A stretch of DNA of 64,000 nt from Tricholoma matsutake (lineage: Eukaryota; Basidiomycota; Agaricomycetes; Agaricales; Tricholomataceae): positions 1,736,001 through 1,800,000 of the forward strand of contig AP026544.2 of assembly GCA_026075535.2 (NCBI GenBank), given 5' to 3'. Each line of letters starts with the position of its first letter. The first letter of the stretch is position 1. Position numbers and translations under genes: made by a program. The notes under the pieces were generated by a model. That model did not search any database, was not told the DNA's origin, and saw only the letters and a list, made by a program, of their open reading frames with translations. Shown here piece by piece: positions 32,877 to 43,230 of this stretch.

Positions 32877-34041
32877 TGATAGGTTGTCTCCTCGGCACAA
32901 AGGTTGATTCACCACTTTAACCACATTCTAATCACATCGGCTAACTCCTATGATGTCCCAGATGCAGCATGACCCAGTCTATCGAGCATGATATCGTATT
33001 GACCACATCAAAACATCACCAGCAATGTCGATCGTACTTAGAAACCACATCGCACAACTTTAGGACTACCTCGAAACGCCCTAAGATCCCTCTGAACGAA
33101 CATCAAACATCCCCAATCAAACCTCAAACAACTGTGACCACGATCAAGCATCATTGAGCTTTGTCGATTGATATCGAGAGACTATGAGCAACATCGGGCG
33201 CCACATTCATTATCTAAATGGTGGAATACCATGCACCAGGAAGTATTCCAACTCATGCTCAAACCTACTGATAATAGGTCAGCCTCGTTCCAAGTCCCTA
33301 TTGTGTACATAACCTGCTGGACAAATTTAGTGCAGTTTATACACAAAGGACAGTCCCTTTTTAGTTCTATACCCTTTATTACTCTTTCATCATATGATAT
33401 ATATCTTTCTTGTTCGGATTCCAGTCTCCTTTTTGGCCTTGTGCCTTAACTCATATCTTTTGCCTCATGTTCTACACATGTTTCTCATTCCATTTTAGGA
33501 AGATTCTTCAAAACATATAAAACTCTGTAGTATCTACTTGGAAATAAAAGAAATCGTCTTCACCTATCGTCTCGTATTAAGTCCTAAGAATCAGATCTAT
33601 CCTCTAAAACAATCTAAACTTCTACGAGTTTTCTCGATCAACAAGAAACCTCTGCAACCATCGTTGTCCTTGATCTTCCTACGATCCTCTGGTCATTAGC
33701 ACTAGCAACCATCCCAACACTTCCTAGCCATTGGGTATAGTCTTTGTACACTATTGACCTATCAAAAGGTCCCCAGAATTCACACATCAACCATCGACAA
33801 TCAACATCGTCCACTGTCAATCTTGTTGATCGTCCTCAATATCAATCGGTACTTGATTGGTCCATGCCAAACACCTTCAGTTCCTATAGCACCACCTTCA
33901 CGACTAGTACCAACTAGTTATCTACCCATAGGTTGGACCACGAACATTTGGAACGACTCGCACCCTTCCTCTGACTCGTCGCAAATATCATTGGTTGCCT
34001 CATCGGCTGTCTTGGTGGTTTTCCCGGGTTGAGTATCATCA
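32877..34041 (+). repeat. Solo LTR (Gypsy family 3-like), nested in KDZ copy 2
   Basis: Starts TGATAGGTTGTCTCC, ends GGTTGAGTATCATCA, and is 1,165 bp. It matches 23,872-24,923 except for about 110 extra bases near 33,000-33,150. The promoter-like ACATATAAAACTCTGTAG lies near 33,515. Flanks do not show an exact short duplication. It sits in the hexamer-rich segment of the transposase gene. Confidence 0.85.
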
Positions 34042-34572
34042 CCGTCCCCACTGCCGATCCTGTGCCTGCTGCCTCTGCCATTTCTGATATGTGAGTGGCA
34101 TACATATCCATTACCCTGATATCTGTGAGCCTCCAGGATTCTGCTGCCCTCACTTCATCCTCCCATTGTTTGATTGCCAGTTGGCCAAATGCTGCTGTTA
34201 GTTCACCATGGTATTGGCCAAGTTGTGTAGAGTTCTCAAGGGCTTCCCAAGATTTTGAGCAGAGTGTGACTGTCATGCCAAGCATTTTCTTGTGATTTGA
34301 ATCTGTAGCATGATCATCAAGCATTTCTGCCCGATGTGGCAAGGTCGCTGTTCTGACCATTGGGGAAATGCCATTATGGAATGCCAGGGGTAACCCTTGG
34401 GTATATTTTCCCACACCTGTACCCATACCTGTGAACACCGTACCCGTGCGGGTATGGGTATGGTGTTACTGTGGGTTTCCGCGGGTTACCCATGGTTATT
34501 TGCAGGTTTCAAGAAGAATATGTATTTTAATAATTTATTACACTAAATTAATTTACACTAAGTTAATAGAAA

Positions 34573-34752
34573 CCCCCCCACTCACATTTGCAGCGAGGAA
34601 GGGGGTGGTGGTGCCTGTTGTCACCCAGAACAAGATGAGAAACCCCCCCTCTCACATTTGGAGTGAGCAAGGGGGTAGTTCCTGTAGTTGCCAAGAATGG
34701 AACAAAAAACCCCTCCCTCTCGTGTTTGGAGCGAGGGAAGGGGGGGGGGGGG
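34573..34752 (-). repeat. C-rich hairpin array, element F
   Basis: Three C/G-rich inverted units near 34,573-34,612, 34,639-34,677 and 34,708-34,752. On the minus strand each is followed by a T-rich stretch or poly-T. Confidence 0.6.
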
Positions 34753-34939
34753 TGCTTGCTCCCATTCTCATTGTCCCCATCCTAGTTGCTCCCTGTTTCC
34801 ACCCCGCGAGCAGTTGCTCACGGTGGCAGTTGAGGGTGCTATGAGTGTGGTGGTGGTGGTGGTGGTGGCCATCATCCTTTTCTCGTTGTTGTTGTGCCGT
34901 CCTGTCGTTGTTGTTGTTGTCAATAGTTAGAACTAATAC

Positions 34940-35035
34940 CTACAAAACTTTGTTAGTAAAAAAAGAAAGGAATGAGAAAACAAATTAAAAAAACTCACCT
35001 CTGGCCCAAGAGACATCATTGACATCTCTTGGGCC
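34940..35035 (-). other. Hairpin-plus-intron module, element F
   Basis: On plus, GGCCCAAGAGA (35,003-35,013) pairs with TCTCTTGGGCC (35,025-35,035), 11 bp. On minus the donor GTGAGT follows (34,998-34,993), then a T-rich segment with a perfect TACTAAC branch-point consensus, and the acceptor TTTTGTAG ending at 34,940. Confidence 0.75.
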
Positions 35036-35059
35036 TTGTCCCATTGTCCCGTTGTTCTG

Positions 35060-35290
35060 TCGTCTCATTGTCCTGTTGTTCTGTCATCTTGTCATCTTGT
35101 CGTCCCGTCATCCCATCGTCTTGTCGTCCCGTCATCCCATCGTCTTGTCGTCCCGTCATCCCATCGTCTTGTCGTCCCGTCATCCCATCGTCTTGTCGTC
35201 CCATCATCATCTGGTCATCTGGTCGTCTCATCATCCGGTCATCTTGTTGTCTTGTTGTCTTGTTGTCCCGTTGTCCCATTGTCATCTCGT
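35060..35290. repeat. Minisatellite in element F
   Basis: Head-to-tail copies of a unit of about 27 bp built from TCGTCTTGTCG and TCCCGTCATCCCA, degenerating into shorter TTGTTGTCC repeats at the right. All forward frames are open through it. A simpler GGGACAACAAAT repeat occupies a comparable site in element A. Confidence 0.8.
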
Positions 35291-37827
35291 CATCCACATC
35301 TTTGTTGCTCCCTGTTTCTACCCCACAAGCAGTTGCTCACGGCGGTGGTTGGGGGTGCTATGGTGGTGGTGGTGGTGGTCTGGATTGTTTAGAAGTGTGC
35401 CATGAGTGAATCAACAAGGTCATCTGACCACTCACCTGACCGGAAATTTGGCACCTGAATACCTGTAAACCCACAGGTACGGGTACAGTTTTCCATGGGT
35501 ACAGCAATCCCATACCTGTACCCGTACCCGGGCATACCTGTGACTGGAAACCCACGGTGTTACCCATACCCCTGCTATTCCTTAAATGGAATTCAGTGAT
35601 GCCCACAGAGACTCAAGTATTTCTCCTGCTACAATGCTGGACCCTGGAATGAAAGACAGAGCATAGCAAACAAAGCATTCATCCTTGTGGCCATGAACAT
35701 GCAAAAGCCCAATGGCCTGGTGAATGGTCAAGCTGGCTGGAAGATGGGCACCAATACGTTCCCAAAGGTGGATAATGTACTGGCAGACAATGTCATAAAT
35801 GAGCATGACTCCCTATTGAGGGTCAACTCTGGTGGTCTTCAGCGCTTGAAGCAAAGCAAAGCTGACATTCTTTTGCTGTTCTCCTTGAAACAGGTCTACC
35901 AATGCATTGGGCACATAACATCCATGCTGTGCACATGCAATGGCTGCTACTCCAGTCCTGTCACATGCCTTCAACACCAGAAAATCATTCACAACAGCTA
36001 GGAATTTATTTTCGCAAGGAACCTTCTGGAAACCCAAATACAAATCAGACCGGCTTTGGGGGCGGCATCGGGAACGGCATTGGCCACCACCAAGGGAAGG
36101 TACCTACCATTAATCATTCTATGGCGACTTGGAGAAACAGCTCCTATTCAGCCCGATTTGGGGCCATCCCACCTCCATCCCATAGCCATATATCAGTATC
36201 AGAGTTTTTCTGCCAAACATGATCAGCTTTGAAATTGCCATCGGCCACAAATATGCATTTAAAAACAAATCTGAAATCCATAGTGTATCATTTTAGATGC
36301 CACTGCACCAAGGTATTTTGACACCCACCGGTTTGCATCGTCCTTCCAATTTTCTGGTATATTAATGCCTACTTGAGGACAGGCTGGACAGAGATCTTGG
36401 TTCAGGATTCAAAGGATCTCTTTGATTGTGTCCATACCCTGCCCACTTCAATCTTTTCATCCAATGCCATAAGCAGGACATGCACCGAAGCTCATGGTAG
36501 AGATTGACCACATCGGCAATGTTACATGCCAAATCAGCTGGTAAAACTGATAGGCTGATGCCTTTAATTCCAGATTACAGAGCCAAAAAATGGTCTAGGA
36601 CCTGCACAGTGAACAGAGTCTGTATGTTGGTGAAGCTTGTGGGTAGTAAGTTACTGGTTACCAGGTCCAAGGGAATTCGGTGTTCCCCCTGACACTGGCA
36701 GGTAACCATCATTAAGTGATGTATTCCATTTGTATGGACCACATGAATATAACTGTTGTTCAGGGCATCGGCAGTGGGCATGGCATCGGCAGCTGGTATG
36801 GCATCAGCAGCTAGGATGGCATCAGCAGTTTGATTAGGATTAGGCAAATATGGTTGAAACCCATGGAGGTCATCATCGGCATGCTCAACTTCAGATTCAT
36901 CATTGCCATCAAAGAAGTCTTGAAAACCATTCTCAACATCAATATTCCTCTTCCCTTGACGCCAAAGGGCATCAAGGTGATTAAAAAATGCTGAGTCAGC
37001 CCCAGTTTCATCTTTGGCCCAGTCATCAGCCTGAGACTCATTCTATGTGTCCGAGGTTGAGTCAGGTGAAGAGGGCCAGTGCCAGTGCCATTGCTGATCA
37101 TTTGCCTGCCAATTGGCTGACTCTTGCTCTGCTTTATCCTTCATGTCTTCAAATGTCTCCAGATATTTCAATTGGAAGTTCAGTTCAGAGCGTTGCAAAT
37201 CAGCTGATCCATCTGGTGCTGGACTAAAATGTATGTGCTGACCTCCCATAGCTCAGCCCAGCGGAAGTGCATGCCGGTCCAGCATTCAATGAAATGGAAG
37301 GGATTTTGCCTGTGGGTTACATGCATGCATGTGCAGCAAAGCATGCTTCCCAGTGAACAATCAATGCATTGCCAAATTGCCCGTTTATTGAATGGACAGT
37401 GGTTGCAAACTTGTTTGTCAACTGACCATGCCTGCTGAGTGAGGGATGCTTGCAGCAATTCATCTACTTGTTTCAAAAACTCCAGTACATAGTCTCGCTG
37501 TCTCTATTATTTGTATATGAGCCTCACTCCATAAGCAATCAGTGTCAGAAACTAACCATGCCAATGTGTGGCTAAGTTGGCTCGGTGGCCACCTGAGGTT
37601 CTTGCATGTCCCATTCTGGAGCAACATTGGGATTATCCTGTATAACAGAATGTGATTGACCCAGTTGTCAGGGGGACCTTGATGTGCTGTGTTTTTGGTC
37701 CATGTTCCGTGTTGACCTCAACTTCTACATGTGTAACAGTATCGACTGCATTGTCATTGTCCTCATGCAGGGGGGCATTCTTCTTTGATCTTCTCTTTTG
37801 CTTGTCAGGAACTCTTGTTAGGCTCAT

Positions 37828-37976
37828 GATGATTTGGGGTGAGTCACAACGACACCCAATTATTGATGGGGGTATTGTACTATTGACCTCATGTGATCCT
37901 CGTGTGATCCTCATGTCAATGATATGTTTTATGTGATTGACAAGAATGAATCTTTCCTTCACATCAGTCCCCCCCA
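37828..37976. promoter_or_regulatory. Divergent promoter of KDZ element copy 2
   Basis: A 149-bp spacer between the transposase (-) and partner (+). It contains TATTGTACTATTGACCTCATG followed by two tandem GTGATCCTC units, the reverse of the motifs in copy 1 (1,163-1,210). Confidence 0.5.
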
Positions 37977-40649
37977 ATGCCACCTGAGCCATCAGAGAAC
38001 CCACGGTTGAGACAGTACCAGAAGGGAAGCAGATATATGGTTGAAGAGTGGAAGATCATTGAGCCTTATAAAGTTGCATTCTGATCGCAGGAATTGAAAG
38101 CTGGCCGATTGCAAATACTCAAGTGCAACTCTCCTCCTCATCCAAAGGGGCCCTGTCAATTGACACCCAGTAGTTGAATATTGGTGGGAGGACGCATTTG
38201 TGCCAAGGTAAACTCACAAGCATGTGAAGGTTGTATTATTGATCACATCGCCAGGAACTAACAACCTGGCTTTCCAACAACTGGTGAATGACCAAAGGCC
38301 TCTCACAGAAATCAAACCACTTCAAAGTAAAGCGGTGGGAAGTCATTTGGAGCTTGTACCAGGACCGAGTTTTCCAACAGATTGCAAACCTGTTAGGTGT
38401 TGAGGACGCCACCACAAGTACACCAGGATGGTTCCAAGCGCAACTGCCAGCTATCAAGCATGTTTTCGACACCATGAATGCAGAGGAGAAAGCCATCCTT
38501 GAAGTTGAACAGGAGAAAATGATGTGGGAAGGATATCCCAAGCAGACGAAGCGAGTGTAAGTTGAAGCCGATGCCATTGCCATTGCCGGACATAATGAAC
38601 ATTTCACAGTCTAGCAGACAAATACCTCCTTAAACATGTGGTGGAGAATGCATGACAACAGTGGCTGGAAATGGGGGTGTTGTCTGTGACATTTACAGCC
38701 TATACTGCACCTAATGGTTTGATGGTTGTTGACATGTGAGTCCCTGAATCATTTACTGCCAATGCGATGCCGATGCCGATGCCGACTCCAGTCACAAAAA
38801 TGTTGCCTCTCTGATAGCCACCCCTGCACAATTGTTTCTGGACACATATCATGATCAAGTAACTGAACTGAAGTGAAACTTTATGGGTTATATTAAGCTT
38901 TTATGCCCATCACACCTTGCTTCAAGGTTGGCAATGCAACATAATGCAACACTAACCCGATTAACAATGACTAACAATGGCTTCCCAATCCTTCCCACAT
39001 CATGGAAAGGATCACAATTCAAGAAAAAAGAGCTGGAAGAATGGTTTATGTTGTATGTTGGCCAGCATTATAGTATGTTGACTTCCTATTCCACAAACCA
39101 TTACTTATCTCCTGCAGAACTAGCAAACAATGGTCGTAGTCACCATATCCCATTCAAAGCAATTGCAGATTGGACATCATCATTTGTCAGTCCAGAATAT
39201 CTCCCAGCTAGGTTCAAAATCAGAGACCCACAGAACATGCACAAGAGTGTCATAGAAGACTTCTTTGACCATGTTCTGCAACAACAAATAGTGCAGGGCC
39301 CTGAAAGAGTGTTCCGGTTCAAAGCAATCAAAGCCATGGATGGGAGTGTGGCTCCTACACACTATCCAAATGATTTGAATAACCCTTCACCCTCCTGACA
39401 CATTTCCAAATTCAGGGGCCAAAGAAATGATGATCCTGATCCTCATAGTGGCACCGAGCTCGGGGCCATTGCCGATGCCGAACTGCCTTCTGCAAACCGC
39501 AGGGGCCAAAGAAATGATGATGCTGATGCCGATCCTCAACCCAGCACCGAACTGGAGGCAGTTGCTGCTGCTGAACTGCCTGCTGCATCAAGAGGCAGAA
39601 AAGTTGTCAAAGGCAAACCCAAGTGCAAGGAAGCTTGCCAAATATCAACAGCAGGACAGACCCCAAATTCTGATACAACTGAATCACAATATGTCCAAGT
39701 GGATCACATGACAATGGACAGCCTCTGCATGGTTGGTGTCACTCAACCACAGCCAATTAATGGTCCTAGTGATGGTGAACCAGAATATCTTGTTCCTTGA
39801 CACATTTACATGAGATACATCACGCCTGGATCAGCTGGAAATGCCATTGTAAATGATCCCCCATGCCCAATTGATCCATTTTTGTTAAATATACCTCAAG
39901 AGAGCTCACAGCGCCCTAAGCCTTGACCACTTTTAGGGGGAAATTGGACAGAGCATCCTATTGCAAGGGCAAGGGCTTTAGCAGTGTTAGTGGCATCAGC
40001 AATGGCAACAGTGGCATTGGCAACGGCAACAGTGGCATTGGCAACAGCAACAGTGGCATTGGCAATGGCAACAGTGGCATTGGCAATGGCAACAGTGGCA
40101 TTGGCAATGGCAACAGTGGCATTGGCAACGGCAACAGTGGCATTGGCAATGGCAACAGTGGCATTGGCAACGGCAACAGTGGCATCAGCAATGGCAACGC
40201 CAATATCAGCAATGGCAACAGTACAATCGGCAATGGCAGCACCAATATCGGCAATGGCATCTCTAAGATTGGCAATGGCAACACCAATATTGGCAGCAGC
40301 ACCAGTAGGATCGGCAATGGCAACACCAATATTGGCAATGACAACAGTACAATCGGCAACGGCAGCACCAATATCAGCAATGGCATCTCTAAGATCGGCA
40401 ACAGCAACACCAATATTGGCAGTGGCACCAGTAGGATCAGCAATGGCAACACCAATATCGGCAATGACAACAGTACAATCAGCAATGGCAACATTGGCAA
40501 CGGCAACACCAGGATCGGCAGCAAATCCATCCTCAGCATGAGCATGACCTATCTGAAGGACAGCCAATGACCTTGCACAGCAGGAAGCCATTTCAACCCA
40601 GGCTGTTGGGAGGAGACGGAGAATTAAAAAAGTGACATTTGCCACATAG
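37977..40649 (+). pseudogene. KDZ-element partner gene, copy 2
   Basis: Unknown-function gene divergent from the transposase. MPPEPSENPRLRQYQKGSR starts at 37,977, with a stop after EPYKVAF. Conserved blocks are SNHFKVKRWEVIWSLYQDRVF (38,318-), TPGWFQAQLPAIKHVF and EEKAILEVEQEKMMWEGYPK. An intron follows at 38,558-38,610 with GCCATT repeats. Then come LADKYLLKHVVENA, VLSVTFTAYTAPNGLMVVDM, a second hexamer-containing intron, and a long exon from 38,883 with KKKELEEWFMLYVGQHYS. A single TGA at 39,396-39,398 (a likely CGA change) interrupts the frame, which is otherwise open to 39,800. The region 39,990-40,540 is a minisatellite. The end VTFAT lies at 40,649. Confidence 0.6.
39993..40525. repeat. 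18-bp minisatellite and higher-order repeat in partner gene copy 2
   Basis: About ten copies of an 18-bp unit GGCAACAGTGGCATTGGC are followed by two copies of a longer unit of about 126 bp (CAGTACAATCGGCAATGGC start). It is built from GGCAAT/GGCAAC/GGCATT hexamers. Several frames on both strands are open (Thr-Val-Ala-Leu, Asn-Ser-Gly-Ile, Val-Ala-Ile-Ala repeats), a property of the hexamer rather than proof of coding. Confidence 0.9.
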
Positions 40650-40849
40650 ATTTACAAATAAAACACTATGTAATGTGAAAAAAAAGATAGTCCAACTTTT
40701 ATGTACATGCCGAATCACATCTATTCTTTTCTGCCTTGCTTTGTCTCCCCTCTGTCCTCAGATTTTCCTGCTCTCTTCCTTGGGTTCGGCTGAGGAGTGG
40801 TACTTCTGGAATGTAGTCCAGATGGACCAGGGGTCAGCCCACATGGGGA

Positions 40850-43069
40850 TCAGCGCAGCTGTGCAGGGGGAGGGGAGGGCTGGGGTGAGGTGATTATGTT
40901 GACTGCTGATGCCAGTGGGGTAAGTGCCGATGCCGGGGCGGCAGGCTTGGGCTCAGGGAGCGACGTTGGGGGGAAGAGGAGAGGGAGTGGTGGGGCCATT
41001 GATGTTGTGGGCTGTACCATTTCTTGAGAATCCTGTGGTGTGGCGGGAATAATTTGGATGGGGGGGGCGCCAGCCAAGGATGCTTCCCCCACCACCTCTT
41101 CCAGCACAGCCAGTCCCTCCTCACCATGCTCAGGCTCAGTGTTAACCTTGACAAATCCCCCCTCCTCAACCAGTTCTGCCATCTGTTCATCTTTGTTGCC
41201 GGCAGTGGCAATGGGAGTGGGAGCAGGAGTTGGGGCGGGAGCAGGAGCAGGAGTGGCAGTGGCAGCAGGAGTGGGAGCAGGAGCAGGAGCAAGAGCGGGA
41301 CCAGGAGCAGGAACAGGAGCAGAAGCAGGAGCAGGAGCGGCATTGCCTTCCTCGGCATCTGTCATTTCTTCCCAATCTGCCTCTGCCCTCCTGCTTGGAG
41401 TCCTCTCGAGGCGAACCACCTGCCCAGCCATGTAACCATTGTACAACATAATGGGCTGTGTGCCCACCTGCAACCTAAAGTATACTTCAATGTCATTCAC
41501 CCTGTTTTGAAGCAAGTCGACCATCTCCCAGAGTTCTTGTATGTGGAGTTGGGACTCTTGGAATGACTCTTCATTCCACCGTGCATGCTTGTACATGTCT
41601 TCCTCCAGTTGGTATAGACATCCAGTGAAGGAGGCATAGTCACCGGCAGAGGGGTAGGGAGTCATGGCAGGGAGGGCAGTCAGCTCGGGCTCAGGATCGG
41701 CCATGTCGATATCCTCTTCCACAGCTATGGGTATATGTGTTAGTGGTTTTATGTGTCATGATATGGAAGAACTAACCTTTGGATTTTCCTTTTTGGCTTG
41801 CAGTGAACTGCCTAGACGATTCCTCTCCACTGTCTTCACTGGAAAATTGTGCCTTCTTTGCTTTTCTTCTTGCCAATCCTTTTGCTTTCTTGGTTCTCAG
41901 CACTCGATCCATGTCCTCTGCATCGCACTGAACTTTCTCTTTCCCACAGAAGTAGCAGGCCATTTTCCCATTCACCTGCTCCCAACACTCACACCTAAGC
42001 CTGACACATTGTGCACATGGCATCGTTCGCAAACTCCCTCGCTAGGGTGCTCCTTGTGCCACCCTTGCTGTGTTGTGCCACTTCCACTCCATCCTGGGAT
42101 TGGCACTGGCATCGCTCTCCATCTCCTCATCAAAATCCTCCTCCGATCCCCTGCTACTCTGCACCTCTTGTGGCCTGGGTCTCACTGTGATTGCTGGCAG
42201 CATTAGTCACTGGGCTGGGGCTGGAAGTCTGGATCCTGATGCTTCTGGTTGGGCCCACATCTTGGCCGGTGCCAGTGCTGCTTCTATCCTTGTTGGTGTT
42301 GGCATTGCTGCTGCCATTGCCACTGCTGCTCCTCATGCCTTTGCTGCTGCCACTCTTCCTTTCTCTGCTGCTGCCGTCCCTGTCTTTGCTGCTGCCGTCC
42401 CCACTTTCTTGGCCAGTGCCATTCCCGCTGCCATTCCTGTTCCTGTTCCTGTTCATGTTCCTGTTCCCATTCCCGTTCCCTGTGCCAGTGCCATTCCCGC
42501 TGCCATTCCCATTCCCATTCCCGCTCCCACTGCTGGTCCTGTCCCTGCTGTTGTTCCCATTCCCGCTGCCATTCCCATTCCTGTTGCCATTCCCATTCCT
42601 GCTGCCATTCCCATTCCCACTGCCATGGCTGTTCCACCTGCCCTTCCCATTCCACCTGCCCTTTCCATTCCAACTGCCATCGCTGCTGCCGTTGGTCCAG
42701 CCAATGTGGACACAGGACCTGTTATGCCCTTTTTCTCGTCGAAGGTCTTCATTGCCCTCAATTGACCTTCAATAAACTTCTGGTCCACTGTCCTGTCTGA
42801 CTTTGACCATGCTACCACAAATCCCCACAAAAAGGCATCGGCCCAGAAGATGGCCTGCACATCCTCTGTGAGAACCTCTCTTTGCCAGGCAAATAATGTT
42901 TTCTACAATTGGTAAGTGCATTGTTGATCTGATAGCATGCCAATCCACTCACAAGGGCCGATTTTCTTTCCTTCATCATGGCCTGGATACTTTGGTCCCA
43001 AAGGCCATTGCAGATGGATTGCTCGATCTCGCTGATCTGGCCGAGCACTTGTTGGCATGTAACATTCAT
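40850..43069 (-). pseudogene. Cysteine-cluster protein with coiled coil and Pro/Ala-rich tail
   Basis: The ATG at 43,069 starts a helical exon (MNVTCQQVLGQISEIEQSIC, 39 codons). A 50-nt intron (42,952-42,903) is followed by KTLFAWQREVLTEDVQAIFWADAF, then a Met/Gly/Ala hexamer-repeat linker with a frame change near 42,455, and an acidic segment (EEDFDEEMESDASANP). A TAG lies just before MPCAQCVRLRCECW (42,023). The cysteine cluster CAQC-RLRCEC plus CYFCGKEKVQC resembles fungal zinc-cluster spacing. A KKAKGLARRKAKK nuclear-localisation-like stretch follows. A canonical intron (41,776-41,725) leads to a coiled-coil exon (LEEDMYKHARWNEESF) and a Pro/Ala repeat tail, stop at 40,850. The 3' half alone would make an intact spliced protein of about 373 residues. 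A nuclear role is a guess. Confidence 0.6.
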
Positions 43070-43230
43070 GGTTGATGAGTCAGCTGCGGCAGCAGGGTTG
43101 ATGTTGAGATGAAAAAGAGTGAAACACTGAAAATCAACAATCACATGTTGTTGATCGATATACAATATATACAAACAAATAATGTCCTGATTAAACGGTA
43201 TCACTTGTTATCATCTGTGTTATCTATACC
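43070..43230. promoter_or_regulatory. Divergent promoter between two TE-associated genes
   Basis: A 161-bp spacer separating the minus-strand cysteine-cluster gene from the plus-strand gene at 43,231. It contains a TATATACAATATATAC-like A/T stretch (43,157-43,175). The arrangement parallels the KDZ/partner spacer. Confidence 0.45.

Larger units (their letters stand above)
34376..35584. mobile_element. TIR element F (non-autonomous hAT-like, 8-bp TSD)
   Basis: Flanked by AATGCCAT (34,368-34,375) and AATGGAAT (35,585-35,592). The uninterrupted KDZ copy 1 reads AATGGAAT here, so the left duplicate has since changed at two bases. Termini are TATGGAATGCCAG and, on the opposite strand, TAAGGAATAGCAG, leading into GGGTAACCC and GGGTATGGG as in D. 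The interior, best read on minus, has a CANNTG hairpin (35,321-35,345), a minisatellite, a hairpin-plus-intron module (35,035-34,940), a second CANNTG hairpin (34,803-34,825) and a C-rich hairpin array (34,752-34,573). No protein. Confidence 0.85.
29672..37827 (-). pseudogene. KDZ-family transposase, copy 2, split by two insertions
   Basis: Homologous to copy 1. The start MSLTRVPDKQKRRSKKN lies at 37,827. The CxC2 cluster (CNHC, CIDC, CCTC) is near 37,325-37,425. KDZ core blocks are PLDLVTSNLLPTSF, FVADGNFKADH (about 36,215-36,245), TGVAAIACAQHGCYVPNALVD, IYDIVCQYIIHLWERIG with the Asp that copy 1 lacks, HVHGHKDECF, and GEILESLWASLNSI at 35,585. TIR element F (34,376-35,584) interrupts right after this last motif. 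Translation resumes with SPMVRTATLPHRAEML. A solo LTR (32,877-34,041) interrupts again downstream of MAEAAGTGS. The C-terminal third (31,290-29,672) has few stops, with ASDTLDKCL and KWTWGIDIAEN. Inactive because of the insertions and several stops, but less decayed in the core than copy 1. Confidence 0.85.

Noticed and set aside
35019..35409. Three overlapping ORFs of about 120 codons rich in Ser, Val, His and Pro
   Set aside because: They are the three frames of the minisatellite in element F.
39896..40645. A 249-codon minus-strand ORF of Val-Ala-Ile-Ala repeats as a gene
   Set aside because: Produced by the GGCAAC/GGCATT hexamer array. Other frames are equally open and no conserved flanking domain is seen on that strand.
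42070..42800. Plus-strand ORFs of 180-231 codons rich in Leu/Pro/Ser/Cys
   Set aside because: Shadows of the Met-Gly-Ala repeat linker of the minus-strand gene, which has splice sites and conserved exons.
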